Source of the DNA: Agrobacterium tumefaciens
GTDB taxonomy: Bacteria > Pseudomonadota > Alphaproteobacteria > Rhizobiales > Rhizobiaceae
Direction of reading: 5' to 3'
Length of the DNA stretch: 64,000 nt
Assembly: GCF_013337285.1 (NCBI RefSeq)
Contig: NZ_SUPW01000008.1
Location: forward strand, 1 to 64,000
Shown here: positions 25,474-36,233 of the stretch, piece after piece
Layout of the letters: each line of letters opens with the position of its first letter
How positions within the stretch are numbered: position 1 is the first letter of the stretch
Program-made: the position numbers and the translations under genes
Notes under the pieces: model-generated
The model's input: the letters and a program-made list of their open reading frames with translations, nothing else
The model's database searches: none
Told to the model about the DNA's origin: nothing

Positions 25474-26132
25474 GGTTGTCTCGCTTTCAGCGCCGCGTCA
25501 ATTGCAGAGCGGAAGTCCCTGGTTGCGCTGGCAATATCGCCTGCCCGGAAGATGGCGGAAATGACTGCGACACCATCCGCACCGGCCTCGATGACAGAAG
25601 GCGCGCGGGCAAGGTCGATACCGGCGATGGCGCCAACAGGCATATCCGGCCGCCATTCGCGCAGCAGGGCGCGAAGCGTCGCAAAACCATCGATACCGAC
25701 GGGTTTGTCTGGGTTCACCTTGGAAACCGTTTCGAACACGCCGCCAATGCAGGCGTAATCGGCAGGCATGGAGGCCGCCCTTTCGGCATCGGCGTGGTTC
25801 TTGACGGTGAGACCGATGATCGCTTTTTCGCCGAGAATGCGCCTTGCGGTCTTCGCATCCATATCATCGGCACCGAGATGCACGCCATCAGCGCCGGAGG
25901 CGAGCGCCACATCCACACGGTCGTTGATAACAAGCGGCACGCCGGTGCCGGCGATGGCCTCGTGAATGGCGCGGGCGTTGTCGATCATTTCGCGCGTCGA
26001 GCCGTGCTTGTCGCGATATTGCAGAATGGTCGCACCGTTGAGTGCGGCCGCCAAAGCAAGCTCGGGTAAGGGTGCGACATCGGCAAGACTGGCATCGACC
26101 AATGCGTTGAGGCGGTAATCAACCTTGTTCAT
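25470..26132 (-). CDS. thiE: Thiamine-phosphate synthase ThiE
   Basis: This 220-residue TIM-barrel enzyme condenses HMP-PP with thiazole phosphate to thiamine phosphate. Recognisable are L-Q-Y-R-D-K near residue 36 (pyrophosphate site), V-I-N-D-R-V-D-V-A-L-A, D-G-V-H-L-G-A-D-D-M, the D-Y-A-C-I-G-G-V-F-E-T-V-S-K segment (with a G-G where many homologues have G-P) and a C-terminal G-A-D-G-V-A-V-I-S-A-I. It overlaps thiM by 14 bases and thiD by 4, so all three are translated in series. Confidence 0.94.
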   Translation of the reverse strand: MNKVDYRLNALVDASLADVAPLPELALAAALNGATILQYRDKHGSTREMIDNARAIHEAIAGTGVPLVINDRVDVALASGADGVHLGADDMDAKTARRILGEKAIIGLTVKNHADAERAASMPADYACIGGVFETVSKVNPDKPVGIDGFATLRALLREWRPDMPVGAIAGIDLARAPSVIEAGADGVAVISAIFRAGDIASATRDFRSAIDAALKARQP

Positions 26133-26859
26133 GCTCTATCCTCGCGTGATTGATGATGTCTTCGGCCGAGATTTCGGAAAGCGCATCCAGAAACACCGGT
26201 TCGAAGGTGCCGGGGCCTTTGGCCTGTTTCGCAGCCAATTCGGCGGAAACGCCTGTGACGGCGAGGGCTGCGGCTGCCGCCGTCAGGGCATCTTTCTCCA
26301 CGGCCATGAAAGCGGCGATGATGCCACCCGAGAGACAACCGGTGCCGGTGACCTTCGCCATCCATGGATGACCGTTGACGATCCTGACGCCACGGGTCGT
26401 GTCGCGGAGATGATCGACCGGTCCGGTTTCGATCCGCACCGCATCCGGCACATCGCCGATCAGGCTCATTTCGGCGCGGTTACCGCGCACGATGGTCGGG
26501 GAAAGGGCGATGAGTTCGCGGGCAAATTCCAGACGGGAGGGCGAATAGTCGCAATGTACGGGGTCGACGATCCACGGCTTGCCGGATGCATTGGCAATCT
26601 TGATTGCCAGCCGGATGACCTTGCGCCGCTCGGCATCCAGCGTGCCAAGATTGACGGTCAATGCGTCCGCCTTGGTGACAAAGCTCTCGATTTCTTCCAG
26701 AGAAGTGGTCATTGAGGGAATGCCACCGATGACGGTGATGCCGTCGGCGGTAAATTTCTGTACCACGGTGTTCATCAGGCAATGCACGCGCGGGCGGGTC
26801 TTGCGCACCCGCTCCAGAATGTCGGCGGCTTTCGCCGCTGTCGGAAAAGTGCCGGTCAT
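26119..26859 (-). CDS. thiM: Hydroxyethylthiazole kinase ThiM
   Basis: This 246-residue kinase phosphorylates 4-methyl-5-(2-hydroxyethyl)thiazole for thiamine salvage. Typical motifs are H-C-L-M-N-T-V-V-Q near 26-34, G-G-I-P-S-M, N-L-G-T-L, W-I-V-D-P-V-H-C-D, V-R-G-N-R-A-E and the C-terminal V-T-G-T-G-C-L-S-G-G with the catalytic cysteine. The start overlaps the thiY stop. With ThiD and ThiE it makes a complete salvage route from thiazole and HMP. Confidence 0.94.
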   Translation of the reverse strand: MTGTFPTAAKAADILERVRKTRPRVHCLMNTVVQKFTADGITVIGGIPSMTTSLEEIESFVTKADALTVNLGTLDAERRKVIRLAIKIANASGKPWIVDPVHCDYSPSRLEFARELIALSPTIVRGNRAEMSLIGDVPDAVRIETGPVDHLRDTTRGVRIVNGHPWMAKVTGTGCLSGGIIAAFMAVEKDALTAAAAALAVTGVSAELAAKQAKGPGTFEPVFLDALSEISAEDIINHARIEHEQG

Positions 26860-27806
26860 GGCTGCTGCAGCTCCACGGCGATATCGTCCGCCTTCGGTGC
26901 CTGCTTGATCAGCTGCATCTCCTGCATGAACGCACCGAAACGATCATAGCGGGTGCGATCAAGCGCGGCGGGGCGCTTGGCGAAGCGTGGCAGCGTGTCG
27001 AAGAAGGCCTGTTTGTTCAGCGCGTCGTCAAGGTTCGGATAGGCCTTGATGAAAAGCTGCCAGGATTCCTGCGGGTGGTTGGTGATGAAGATCGCGGCCT
27101 GCTCGACGGCGGAGAGGAAACGCGGCAGGCGGCTGTCTTTTACGAGATCGCGATGGGTGACGAAGATCAGCTCGTCATAGGCCGGCACACCATGCTCCTC
27201 CGGGAAGAACGAGCGGCTTTCATGGCCTTCGAGCTTCATCTGCGTCAGTTCGAAATTGCGAAAACCGCCGAGCGTTGCATCCACCTTGCCGGCAATCAGC
27301 GATGGCGAGAGCGAGAAGTTGACGTTGATGAGTTCGACATCATCCTTCGTCAGCCCGTCCTTTTCCAGCATGCGCTTCAGCATCGCATCTTCAAAACCGG
27401 AAACGGAAAAACCGACCTTCTTGCCCTTCAGGTCTTTCAGGCTCTTGATCGGCCCATCCGCGAGAACCGTGACGGTGTTGAGCGGGGTTTCGACCAGCGT
27501 GCCGAAACGCACGATTGGCAGACCAGCATCGTGATCGAGATAGAGGTTCGGCTGGTAATGCACGCCGATATCGGCCTGTTTTGCCGAGACGAGGCGCGGC
27601 ACGGCGGAAGGGTCGGCCGGCGGAACCAGTTCCACGTCCAGTCCGGCATCGGCAAACAGGCCGCGTTCTTTCGCGATCACCATCGGCGCGTGATCGGGGT
27701 TCACGAACCATTCGAGCAACACGTTAAGCTTGTCGGCTGCCTGTGATTGCATGGGGGCAAGCGCGCTTGCTGCCGCGACGACGAGGGAAAGAAGCGTTCG
27801 TTTCAT
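26856..27806 (-). CDS. thiY: Thiamine precursor (HMP-type) ABC binding protein ThiY
   Basis: The 316-residue binding protein from ATG 27806 has a signal peptide ending S-Q-A-A-D. The longer frame to 28019 reads out of frame through thiX and is not used. The mature part begins K-L-N-V-L-L-E-W-F-V-N-P-D-H-A, the NMT1/THI5-like motif of pyrimidine-binding proteins, and contains G-K-K-V-G-F-S. ThiY proteins bind formylaminopyrimidine or HMP in the periplasm for ThiXZ. It overlaps thiX by four bases. A regulatory TPP riboswitch upstream supports the substrate class. No ATPase gene is present in the operon. Confidence 0.88.
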   Translation of the reverse strand: MKRTLLSLVVAAASALAPMQSQAADKLNVLLEWFVNPDHAPMVIAKERGLFADAGLDVELVPPADPSAVPRLVSAKQADIGVHYQPNLYLDHDAGLPIVRFGTLVETPLNTVTVLADGPIKSLKDLKGKKVGFSVSGFEDAMLKRMLEKDGLTKDDVELINVNFSLSPSLIAGKVDATLGGFRNFELTQMKLEGHESRSFFPEEHGVPAYDELIFVTHRDLVKDSRLPRFLSAVEQAAIFITNHPQESWQLFIKAYPNLDDALNKQAFFDTLPRFAKRPAALDRTRYDRFGAFMQEMQLIKQAPKADDIAVELQQP

Positions 27807-28588
27807 GGTGCCGAAAGTCTCCGTAAATATCTGAAAGGAATGGCGTGTTCTGTTTCCTTGGCCCAGGGGGCCAGATTGGCGGTCGCCCGGTCGACGATGA
27901 GCCGCAGCAACACCGCCATAACGGCGAGAATGGCCATGGCGGCAAACATCGTGTCGGTCTGCATGCGGGCATTGGACTGGATCATGACGAAACCCAACCC
28001 GGCTGAAGCACCCACCCATTCGCCGATGACAGCGCCGAGCGGGGCGAGCGGCGCGGCCACCCTCAGCCCGGAAATGAGCGATGGCAACGCCAGCGGCACG
28101 CGCAGCCGGGTGAGGGTCTGCCAGTGGCTCGCCTCCGTCAGCGAGGCGGCGTCGAGAATGGCGCGATCCGTGCGGTTAAGGCCATCGGTGAAGGAGGAGG
28201 CGACGGGGAAGAAGATGATGATCGCGGTCATCACCACTTTCGAGGCCATGCCGAAACCGAACCAGAGCACGAGAATGGGGGCGAGCACGAAGACCGGGAA
28301 GGCCTGCAATACGAGAACCATGGGCCAGACGAGGCGGCCAAGACGCGGGATGGCGGCGATCGTGAAGGCGACGAGGATGCCGGCGGCGATGCCTGCCGCA
28401 AGCCCGAGCGCCATTTCGCCGGATGTCACCATGGCTTGGCCGAACAGGAAGCCGGGCTGACGCCAGAAGGCGGCGGCGACATCGGCTGGCGACGGCAGGA
28501 TATAGCGCGGCGGCGCAAACAGCCACGTGCCTGCCTGCCACAGAAGCAGCAGGAGACCGATACCGTTCAATGCATGGGTGGCACGCAT
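27803..28588 (-). CDS. thiX: ABC transporter permease ThiX
   Basis: This 261-residue inner-membrane permease has about six helices and belongs to the SsuC/TauC/ThiX type. The EAA-like cytoplasmic loop E-A-S-H-W-Q-T-L-T-R-L-R-V-P-L-A-L-P is present. It is the first gene of the thi operon, 132 bases after the TPP aptamer. The ribosome site GAGG lies eight bases before ATG 28588, in a stretch able to pair with RNA just after the aptamer. The pathway assignment comes from ThiY, ThiM, ThiE, ThiD and the riboswitch. Confidence 0.88.
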   Translation of the reverse strand: MRATHALNGIGLLLLLWQAGTWLFAPPRYILPSPADVAAAFWRQPGFLFGQAMVTSGEMALGLAAGIAAGILVAFTIAAIPRLGRLVWPMVLVLQAFPVFVLAPILVLWFGFGMASKVVMTAIIIFFPVASSFTDGLNRTDRAILDAASLTEASHWQTLTRLRVPLALPSLISGLRVAAPLAPLGAVIGEWVGASAGLGFVMIQSNARMQTDTMFAAMAILAVMAVLLRLIVDRATANLAPWAKETEHAIPFRYLRRLSAP

Positions 28589-28596
28589 GAGCCGGA

Positions 28597-28714
28597 CCTC
28601 AGGCGCAAACGCACCATGTGCGAAGGACAGAAGGTTTCAGCATCATCATTCAGTCTCCAGATGTGACAATCACGGAGATCATGGCCAAGCGGAGAAGAGA
28701 AAGGGCAGCGCCTG
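28597..28714 (-). promoter_or_regulatory. Expression platform: possible ribosome-site sequestration before thiX
   Basis: Minus-strand CAGGCGC at 28714-28708, directly after the aptamer, is the exact complement of GCGCCTG at 28606-28600, which continues into the thiX ribosome site GAGG. The flanking CCTT and AGG extend the pairing with one bulge. No T-rich intrinsic terminator is seen, so control at translation initiation fits better. Confidence 0.55.
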
Positions 28715-28720
28715 AAGGGT

Positions 28721-28832
28721 GCGACAGTTTCCGTTCCTACGCCGGCATGACCCGGATCAGGTTCAAGGGTCCGGCTCATCGCCATCTCAGCACCGTGCGG
28801 TGCTCCCCTCGGAATGCGTCGGAAACTGTCGC
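28721..28832 (-). ncRNA. TPP riboswitch (THI element) of the thi operon
   Basis: Read on the minus strand the element shows the THI box signatures GGGGAGC, GGTGCTGAGA, ACCCTTGAACCTGATC and CGGGTCATGCCGGCGTAGG, enclosed by a perfect 13-bp closing stem (GCGACAGTTTCCG with its complement). The pyrimidine-sensing CTGAGA and pyrophosphate-sensing GCGTAGG segments are both intact. It starts only 24 bases beyond the smoI stop, so its promoter probably overlaps the smoI 3' end. Confidence 0.96.
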
Positions 28833-28855
28833 TTTTTTAGCTGGCTGTCAACGGC

Positions 28856-30847
28856 TCAGATGCTGCGAAGCTGTTCAAACAGGGCGATATGGCTGCTATC
28901 GGCACGATAGAAAACCGCGGGCTGGCCGAGCGGCGCTTCGATGGTGACTTCGCGTCCGCCGGGATGGCGCGCGCCGCTCCACAGGTGCACCCATTCGCCA
29001 TTGCCCGGAAGATAGAGCGTGCGCTGCGTTTCGCCCGCTTTCCAGACCGGCGCAACCAGCATGTCGGCTCCATAGAGATAGCTGTCCTGAATGGCGTAGG
29101 TCTGCCGGTCGTCCTCATAATGCAGGAAGAGCGGACGTTGCACCGGCAGGCCAGTCTCAGCCGCCTCTGCGGAAAGCGATTTCAGATAGGGGGCGAGCGC
29201 GACATAGATCGCCGTCATGCGGGCGAAATGGGCAAGAACCGTGTCGTCCTGATCGATCTGGAGATTGTCGCGCGGGCGATTGCCCTCATGGGTGCGCATC
29301 ACAGGCGTGAAGGCGGCCATTTCCGTCCAGCGCATGATGAGTTCCGCCGTCCTGACATTGCCGAACAGGCTGGTGTAACCGCCGATATCGGAATGGTGGT
29401 AGGCGTTACCCATGAGGCCGGAGGACAGCGCGCCGCAGATGACGGTGACGAGGCCGTCATGGCGGGAGAAATCCACCGACTGGTCGCCGCCCCAGATCAG
29501 CGGGCAATGGGCCTGCACGCCGGTGAAGCCTGCGCGCATGAAGAACAGCGCCTCGCCGGTCTTGCCCCGGCTTTCGACGGCTTTCGCGTTAACCTCGGCC
29601 CAGAGGGTGGGCCAGGCATTGTGCATCAGCTTGGCATCGACGCCGTTGGAAAGGTTGATATCGATCGGCAGATATTCGCCAAAATCGGCCATCCAGCCGG
29701 AAAGGCCGAAATCAAGCATGTTTTTGCCGATGATCTCTTCGGCAAACCAGTCGGCGGCGGCCGGATTGGTGAAATCGACGACGCCGCAGTCGAATTCGCC
29801 GAAATCCACCAGCGCCGTCTTGCCATCTGCGCCGGTGGCGAAATAACCGGCGTCTTCGGCCACGGGGAAAAGCGGGCCGTCAACGCAGAGATAGGGGTTC
29901 ACGTAACCAAGAAAGCGGATGTCCTGATCGGCAAGCTCGGCAATTTTCTGGCGCAGATGCGGATAGCGCGTGTCATTGGCCTGCCAGTCCCAGAACAGCC
30001 GCGCACCAAAGGAGGTCTGGCGAAGTCCGACCCAGTCCTCGCACCAGAGGCCGGAAACCTTCGTTCCGGCGGCACGAATTTTCTCCAGCCGGGAAAAGGA
30101 GTTGACGCCGTCCTTTAACCCGATGATCGCGCCATTATAGACCCATTCCGGCAGTTCCGGCTGACGTCCGAACCGCAGCGACAGGGCGGAGACGATATCG
30201 GTGAAGGCATCGCCCGCGAAGAACTCGATCTTTTCCGGGATCGCCCATATCTCGATTTCGTGGAAATCGCTATTGCGGAAATCGAACACCGAATAGGCGC
30301 TGGTTTCCACATGCAGCGCGTATTTGCGCGACGAGAGGTAGGTCGGCTGCGGGTAGTTGGTGTTGTAATAATCGCCACCCGCTTTGCCGCTCACATCGGC
30401 CTTGAAGGTAAGCTCCGAGGTCTTGTCGCGGCCGACGCCGGGTTCAGAAGTCCAGAGCGGGAAACGCCGTCCGCGCATGTCGAAATAGGACATCTGCTCG
30501 CCGCCGCCCCAGACGTGCTCGTCCGTTTCCGCGACGACGCGCAGCCACAGGCGGTTGATGGTTTCATCCAGCGCCGCCAGCCTGATAGCGTTGCCGTCCA
30601 GCGTCAGGCGAAGGCGCGGCGCCTGTCCGGGTGCGGAGGAAAGCGTAACGCTGCCACCGTCGATCTCGGCATGGCGCAGGGCAGTTCGCTCGATGACATA
30701 GTCCTCGATGTCGAAATTGCCGCGATACATGTCCATCCGCTCGCGGCCACAACCGGCGAAGAAGGCCGGGTTTTCTGGCGAATGGGACAGGATGGTGCGG
30801 CCGTCGATTGCGAGCGTGAAGCCGTCTTTGGTCTTTTCGAAATGCAT
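28856..30847 (-). CDS. smoI: Sulfoquinovosidase SmoI (GH31)
   Basis: This 663-residue GH31 glycosidase releases sulfoquinovose from its glyceryl glycoside. The nucleophile is Asp388 in M-A-D-F-G-E-Y and the acid/base is Asp455 in W-G-G-D-Q. The sulfonate-recognition residues described for the Agrobacterium enzyme fall exactly where expected: Lys245, Glu270, Arg283, Trp286 and Tyr491. That makes it a true sulfoquinovosidase rather than a general alpha-glucosidase. No signal peptide is seen, so it acts in the cytosol after import by SmoEFGH. It is the last gene of the smoE-I operon and starts 12 bases after smoH. Confidence 0.96.
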   Translation of the reverse strand: MHFEKTKDGFTLAIDGRTILSHSPENPAFFAGCGRERMDMYRGNFDIEDYVIERTALRHAEIDGGSVTLSSAPGQAPRLRLTLDGNAIRLAALDETINRLWLRVVAETDEHVWGGGEQMSYFDMRGRRFPLWTSEPGVGRDKTSELTFKADVSGKAGGDYYNTNYPQPTYLSSRKYALHVETSAYSVFDFRNSDFHEIEIWAIPEKIEFFAGDAFTDIVSALSLRFGRQPELPEWVYNGAIIGLKDGVNSFSRLEKIRAAGTKVSGLWCEDWVGLRQTSFGARLFWDWQANDTRYPHLRQKIAELADQDIRFLGYVNPYLCVDGPLFPVAEDAGYFATGADGKTALVDFGEFDCGVVDFTNPAAADWFAEEIIGKNMLDFGLSGWMADFGEYLPIDINLSNGVDAKLMHNAWPTLWAEVNAKAVESRGKTGEALFFMRAGFTGVQAHCPLIWGGDQSVDFSRHDGLVTVICGALSSGLMGNAYHHSDIGGYTSLFGNVRTAELIMRWTEMAAFTPVMRTHEGNRPRDNLQIDQDDTVLAHFARMTAIYVALAPYLKSLSAEAAETGLPVQRPLFLHYEDDRQTYAIQDSYLYGADMLVAPVWKAGETQRTLYLPGNGEWVHLWSGARHPGGREVTIEAPLGQPAVFYRADSSHIALFEQLRSI

Positions 30848-30859
30848 GACTGTACCTGT

Positions 30860-31714
30860 TTAGCCCTTGAGACCGCCGGCGGTGAGGCCGGAGACAACCC
30901 GTTCCTGAAAGATGACGATCAGGATCGCGACCGGCACGATGCCAACCACCAGCGCCGCCGAAATGACTGGCCAGGGGAAAGCGAATTCACCCTGATAAAG
31001 CTGGATGCCGACGGGCAGGGTGCGAAGGGCCGGATTGGAATTGAAGGAAAGCGCCAGCAGGAACTCATCCCAGGCATTAACGAAGGCGAGAATGCCGGCG
31101 GTAAAAACGCCCGGTGCGCAGAGCGGCACCACCACCTTGAACAGCGCCCCGATGCGGGTGCAGCCATCGATCATGGCGGCATTTTCGAGATCGCGCGGAA
31201 TGCTTTCGAAGAAGGATACCAGCATCAGGGTGCAGACCGGCAGCGACAGCACGGTGTAGGGCAGGATCAGCGCCGTCCAGCTGTTGAGCAGGTTGAGCGC
31301 CCGCATGATCTCGAACAGCGGCACCAGCAGCGTCACCAGCGGAAAGGTGGAAACGGCGATGATGAGCGAGAGGATCAGCGCCCGGTATTTGAGGTTGAGC
31401 CGCGCCAGCGCATAAGCCGCCAGCACCGAAATCAGAATGGTGAGCGCGGTCGAAAGCAGCGCCACCATGAAGCTGTTGAACAGGAACAGGTGCAGCGGCT
31501 GGTCGGAAAAGGCCTGCATGTAGTTTGCAAGCGTCGGCGTATGCGGAAACCAGGTGATCGGCTTGACCGTCAGTTCCGCTTCGGTCTTCAGCGAGGTGAA
31601 CAAAATCCAGATCGCCGGAAACAGACCGTTGACCAGAAGGATGGAGGCCGCGATGAAGCGCAGCGGCTTGCCGGAAAAGAACGAGGACAGACCGGAATTT
31701 GCAACGATGCTCAT
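30860..31714 (-). CDS. smoH: Sulfoquinovosyl glycerol ABC permease SmoH
   Basis: This 284-residue CUT1-type permease has about six helices. The EAA loop (E-N-A-A-M-I-D-G-C-T-R-I-G-A-L-F-K-V-V-V-P) and a C-terminal Q-E-R-V-V-S-G-L-T-A-G-G-L-K-G are typical of MalG-like sugar permeases. The ATG at 31714 starts four bases past smoG; the 21-codon upstream extension overlaps smoG and is rejected. It works with SmoG, the binding protein SmoF and the ATPase SmoE to import sulfoquinovosyl glycerol. The assignment rests on the complete smo synteny. Confidence 0.93.
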   Translation of the reverse strand: MSIVANSGLSSFFSGKPLRFIAASILLVNGLFPAIWILFTSLKTEAELTVKPITWFPHTPTLANYMQAFSDQPLHLFLFNSFMVALLSTALTILISVLAAYALARLNLKYRALILSLIIAVSTFPLVTLLVPLFEIMRALNLLNSWTALILPYTVLSLPVCTLMLVSFFESIPRDLENAAMIDGCTRIGALFKVVVPLCAPGVFTAGILAFVNAWDEFLLALSFNSNPALRTLPVGIQLYQGEFAFPWPVISAALVVGIVPVAILIVIFQERVVSGLTAGGLKG

Positions 31715-31718
31715 GGGA

Positions 31719-32645
31719 TCAGTCCTTCGTCCTGATGATGCGGAGATAAACGGCGGTGACGCACATGGAGAGCGCAAACATCATGACCGCTAAGGCCGAA
31801 CCGTAACCGAGATCGAGGAAGGAAACGGTATTCTGGTGAATGTACATGGCAAGCGTCGTGGTGGATGTGCCGGGGCCGCCGCCGGTCATCATGTAAGGAA
31901 TATCAAAGGTCTGCAGCGCCGTGATTGTGCGGAAGATGAGGGCGACGACGATTGACGGCTTGAGAAGCGGCAGGGTGATCTCAAAGAACTGCCGGATTTT
32001 GCCGGCGCCATCCACATCCGCCGCCTCATAAAGCGAGCGCGGAATGGTCTGCAGGCCGGCAAGGATCATCAGCGCCATGAAGGAGGATGTCTTCCAGATG
32101 ATGGTGAGGCAGATGGCCGCAAAGGCCCAGTTGGGAGAATTGAACCAGATGATGCCTTCGAAACCCAGACGGTTGAGCACATCATTGACCACGCCATATT
32201 CATAATGGAAGAACCACGCAAAGATCAGGCCGGCAAAGGACAGCGGCAGCGCCCATGGAATGAGCAGCGACAGGCGCATCGGCCATTGCATGGAAAAGGG
32301 CAGGTTGGCGAGGAGCGCGAGGCCGAGGCCCATAAACAGGGCGCCGGGCACGGTAATCAGCGTTATCAGAACCGTGTTCCAGGTCGTTTCCCAGAAGATC
32401 GGATCGTCGAACATCGCCGTATAGTTTTCAAAGCCGATGAATTCCGCCGGCAGGCCCGATGTCAGCGACAGGCTGAAGAAACTGGTATAGACGAGCCGCG
32501 CCACCGGATAGACGATGATGAGCGACAGAAGAATGGCGGCAGGCGCCAGCAGAAGCACGGCAAGCGAACGGTCGCCGAGATCGAGCCACCGCGTCCAGCG
32601 CGGCAGCTTCTGTTCGTCCACCCGGACCATGGTTCTTTCCGGCAT
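31719..32645 (-). CDS. smoG: Sulfoquinovosyl glycerol ABC permease SmoG
   Basis: This 308-residue MalF-like permease has about six helices and the EAA-type loop E-A-A-D-V-D-G-A-G-K-I-R-Q-F-F-E-I-T-L-P. The ATG at 32645 has AGG seven bases upstream. A GTG at 32678 in the same frame also has a good site (GGGAGA) and would add 11 residues; the choice is open. It sits between smoF and smoH in the transporter operon, after a 160-base gap that contains an mRNA hairpin. Confidence 0.92.
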   Translation of the reverse strand: MPERTMVRVDEQKLPRWTRWLDLGDRSLAVLLLAPAAILLSLIIVYPVARLVYTSFFSLSLTSGLPAEFIGFENYTAMFDDPIFWETTWNTVLITLITVPGALFMGLGLALLANLPFSMQWPMRLSLLIPWALPLSFAGLIFAWFFHYEYGVVNDVLNRLGFEGIIWFNSPNWAFAAICLTIIWKTSSFMALMILAGLQTIPRSLYEAADVDGAGKIRQFFEITLPLLKPSIVVALIFRTITALQTFDIPYMMTGGGPGTSTTTLAMYIHQNTVSFLDLGYGSALAVMMFALSMCVTAVYLRIIRTKD

Positions 32646-32763
32646 TGTCACACCTGCCACTCCCGCAACTGGATTCACGTCATCGTCTCCCGATCGGACC
32701 GGTTCATATCCGGCCCGTTTATCGCGCCGCCCGGGCGCGTTTATTCTTATTCACTCGAAGCAA

Positions 32764-32796
32764 CCGGAAAGGGCATGAAACCACGCCGCTTTCCGG
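32764..32796 (-). other. Stem-loop downstream of smoF
   Basis: An 8-bp stem CCGGAAAG / CTTTCCGG, extended inward by GGC/GCC past a one-base bulge, starts ten bases after the smoF stop inside the operon. There is no T run. Such hairpins after ABC binding-protein genes commonly protect the upstream mRNA and raise binding-protein output over permeases. Confidence 0.55.
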
Positions 32797-32805
32797 CCTT
32801 GAAGC

Positions 32806-34053
<1,248 letters not shown>

Positions 34054-34093
34054 TTATTAAATCCGTTGGCCGCAGCGTTTCCACGCCCGGCAA

Positions 34094-35170
<1,077 letters not shown>

Positions 35171-35505
35171 ATTTTCCTCCTCACAACCGACGCGTCCAAA
35201 ATCCCGATGGACGCAAAAGCCGGTATCAACCTTCAAGTTCCACGTATCGCTCTGTCGAAAATCTGTCCCGATTATCCGGCGATAACGTGGGATGGCGAAA
35301 CGCCTGTCTCCCTAATTCCGTGATATTACCTTTCACAAAAAGGAAATCAATAGTGTATCAATTTTATTTCTGACAGAAATCAAAAACTATTAAGTCGTTG
35401 ATTTAAAGAAGTATAGTGGCGAAACTCGCCGCAAGGCAGGTCGCCGCTTCCTTGCCTCCCGTCAAATTCTTATCCTCATGTGGATCACGCGAATATGCGG
35501 TGATC
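35171..35505 (-). promoter_or_regulatory. smoE promoter region with candidate SmoD operator (35342-35365)
   Basis: This AT-rich gap of 335 bases separates smoD from smoE. Minus-strand 35365-35342 matches the element before smoC in 21 of 24 positions. Its TTGATT (35350-35345) is followed after 16 bases by TAATAT (35328-35323), a good -35/-10 pair. Hairpin-forming repeats near 35410-35455 could end smoD transcription, but no T tract is present. Confidence 0.6.
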
Positions 35506-36210
35506 TCAACGTATGCGAGAAACGTAGCGGGCGACCGTATGGTCGAACCATGTCCATGAGACTTCGGCCACTGCGCCATCCTGCGCCTGGCTGAGACGCA
35601 GCACGCGCGGCACCGGCGCGCCCGGCTTCTGACCGAAGGCCTCGGGTGCCCATTCGGGTACATCGCCCAGATCGATGCGGTCTTCCGCCTTCGATATCCA
35701 GAGATTGAGGCGAGTACGGTAATAAAGATAGAGGGATTCCGACATGTTCTCGATGGAGATCGTGTCGACATAAGATCCATCCAGCCAGATCTCCTCGATG
35801 GCAGCCGGTTTGCCGGCAATGCGCCGGAGGCGGCGGATGCGATGCCCTTCGGCGGAAGTGCCGAAAGCGGGCAGGGCGGCGGGTTTGGCAAGCCGCGCCA
35901 CATCCAGAACCTCCGCCGTCGGCAGGCCGCCACCCTCGATCATCTCAAGGCGGAAAAAGGCGTAAACGCTTTGCGGATCGCTGACGGCGCGAATGTAATT
36001 GCCCGATCCCTGCACGCGCTCCAGCAGGCCACGCTCCTGCAATTCGGCGAGTGACTTGCGAAGCGTGCCGACGGCAATGCCGAGATCGGCCGCCATGTCG
36101 CGCTCCGGCGCCAGCTTTTCGCCGTCGATCAACCGGCCCGCCGCCACCTCGCGCACCAGCATTTCGGCGATCTGCAGATACATGGGCAGGCTGCCGCCAG
36201 TGTGTTTCAT
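35506..36210 (-). CDS. smoD: GntR-family regulator SmoD
   Basis: This 234-residue regulator of the HutC/FadR-like GntR group has an N-terminal winged helix (Y-L-Q-I-A-E-M-L-V-R-E-V-A-A-G and L-A-P-E-R-D-M-A-A-D-L-G-I) and a C-terminal UTRA effector domain ending Y-V-S-R-I-R. The start is ATG 36210 with GGGAGGAAAC upstream. It is divergent from smoC and upstream of smoE. It probably represses both operons until a sulfoquinovose-pathway metabolite binds. That is inferred from the family and from the paired operators found here. Confidence 0.9.
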   Translation of the reverse strand: MKHTGGSLPMYLQIAEMLVREVAAGRLIDGEKLAPERDMAADLGIAVGTLRKSLAELQERGLLERVQGSGNYIRAVSDPQSVYAFFRLEMIEGGGLPTAEVLDVARLAKPAALPAFGTSAEGHRIRRLRRIAGKPAAIEEIWLDGSYVDTISIENMSESLYLYYRTRLNLWISKAEDRIDLGDVPEWAPEAFGQKPGAPVPRVLRLSQAQDGAVAEVSWTWFDHTVARYVSRIR

Positions 36211-36233
36211 GATGCCGTTTCCTCCCCGAAACA

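Noticed and set aside
28846-28851. TTGACA (minus strand) at the smoI 3' end as the thi promoter -35
   Set aside because: A start 35 bases downstream would fall inside the aptamer and remove part of its closing stem, and no good -10 follows.
28889-31735. Long plus-strand frames (409 and 491 codons) over smoI and smoH
   Set aside because: They are antisense to genes with verified catalytic residues, and their composition is typical of shadows.
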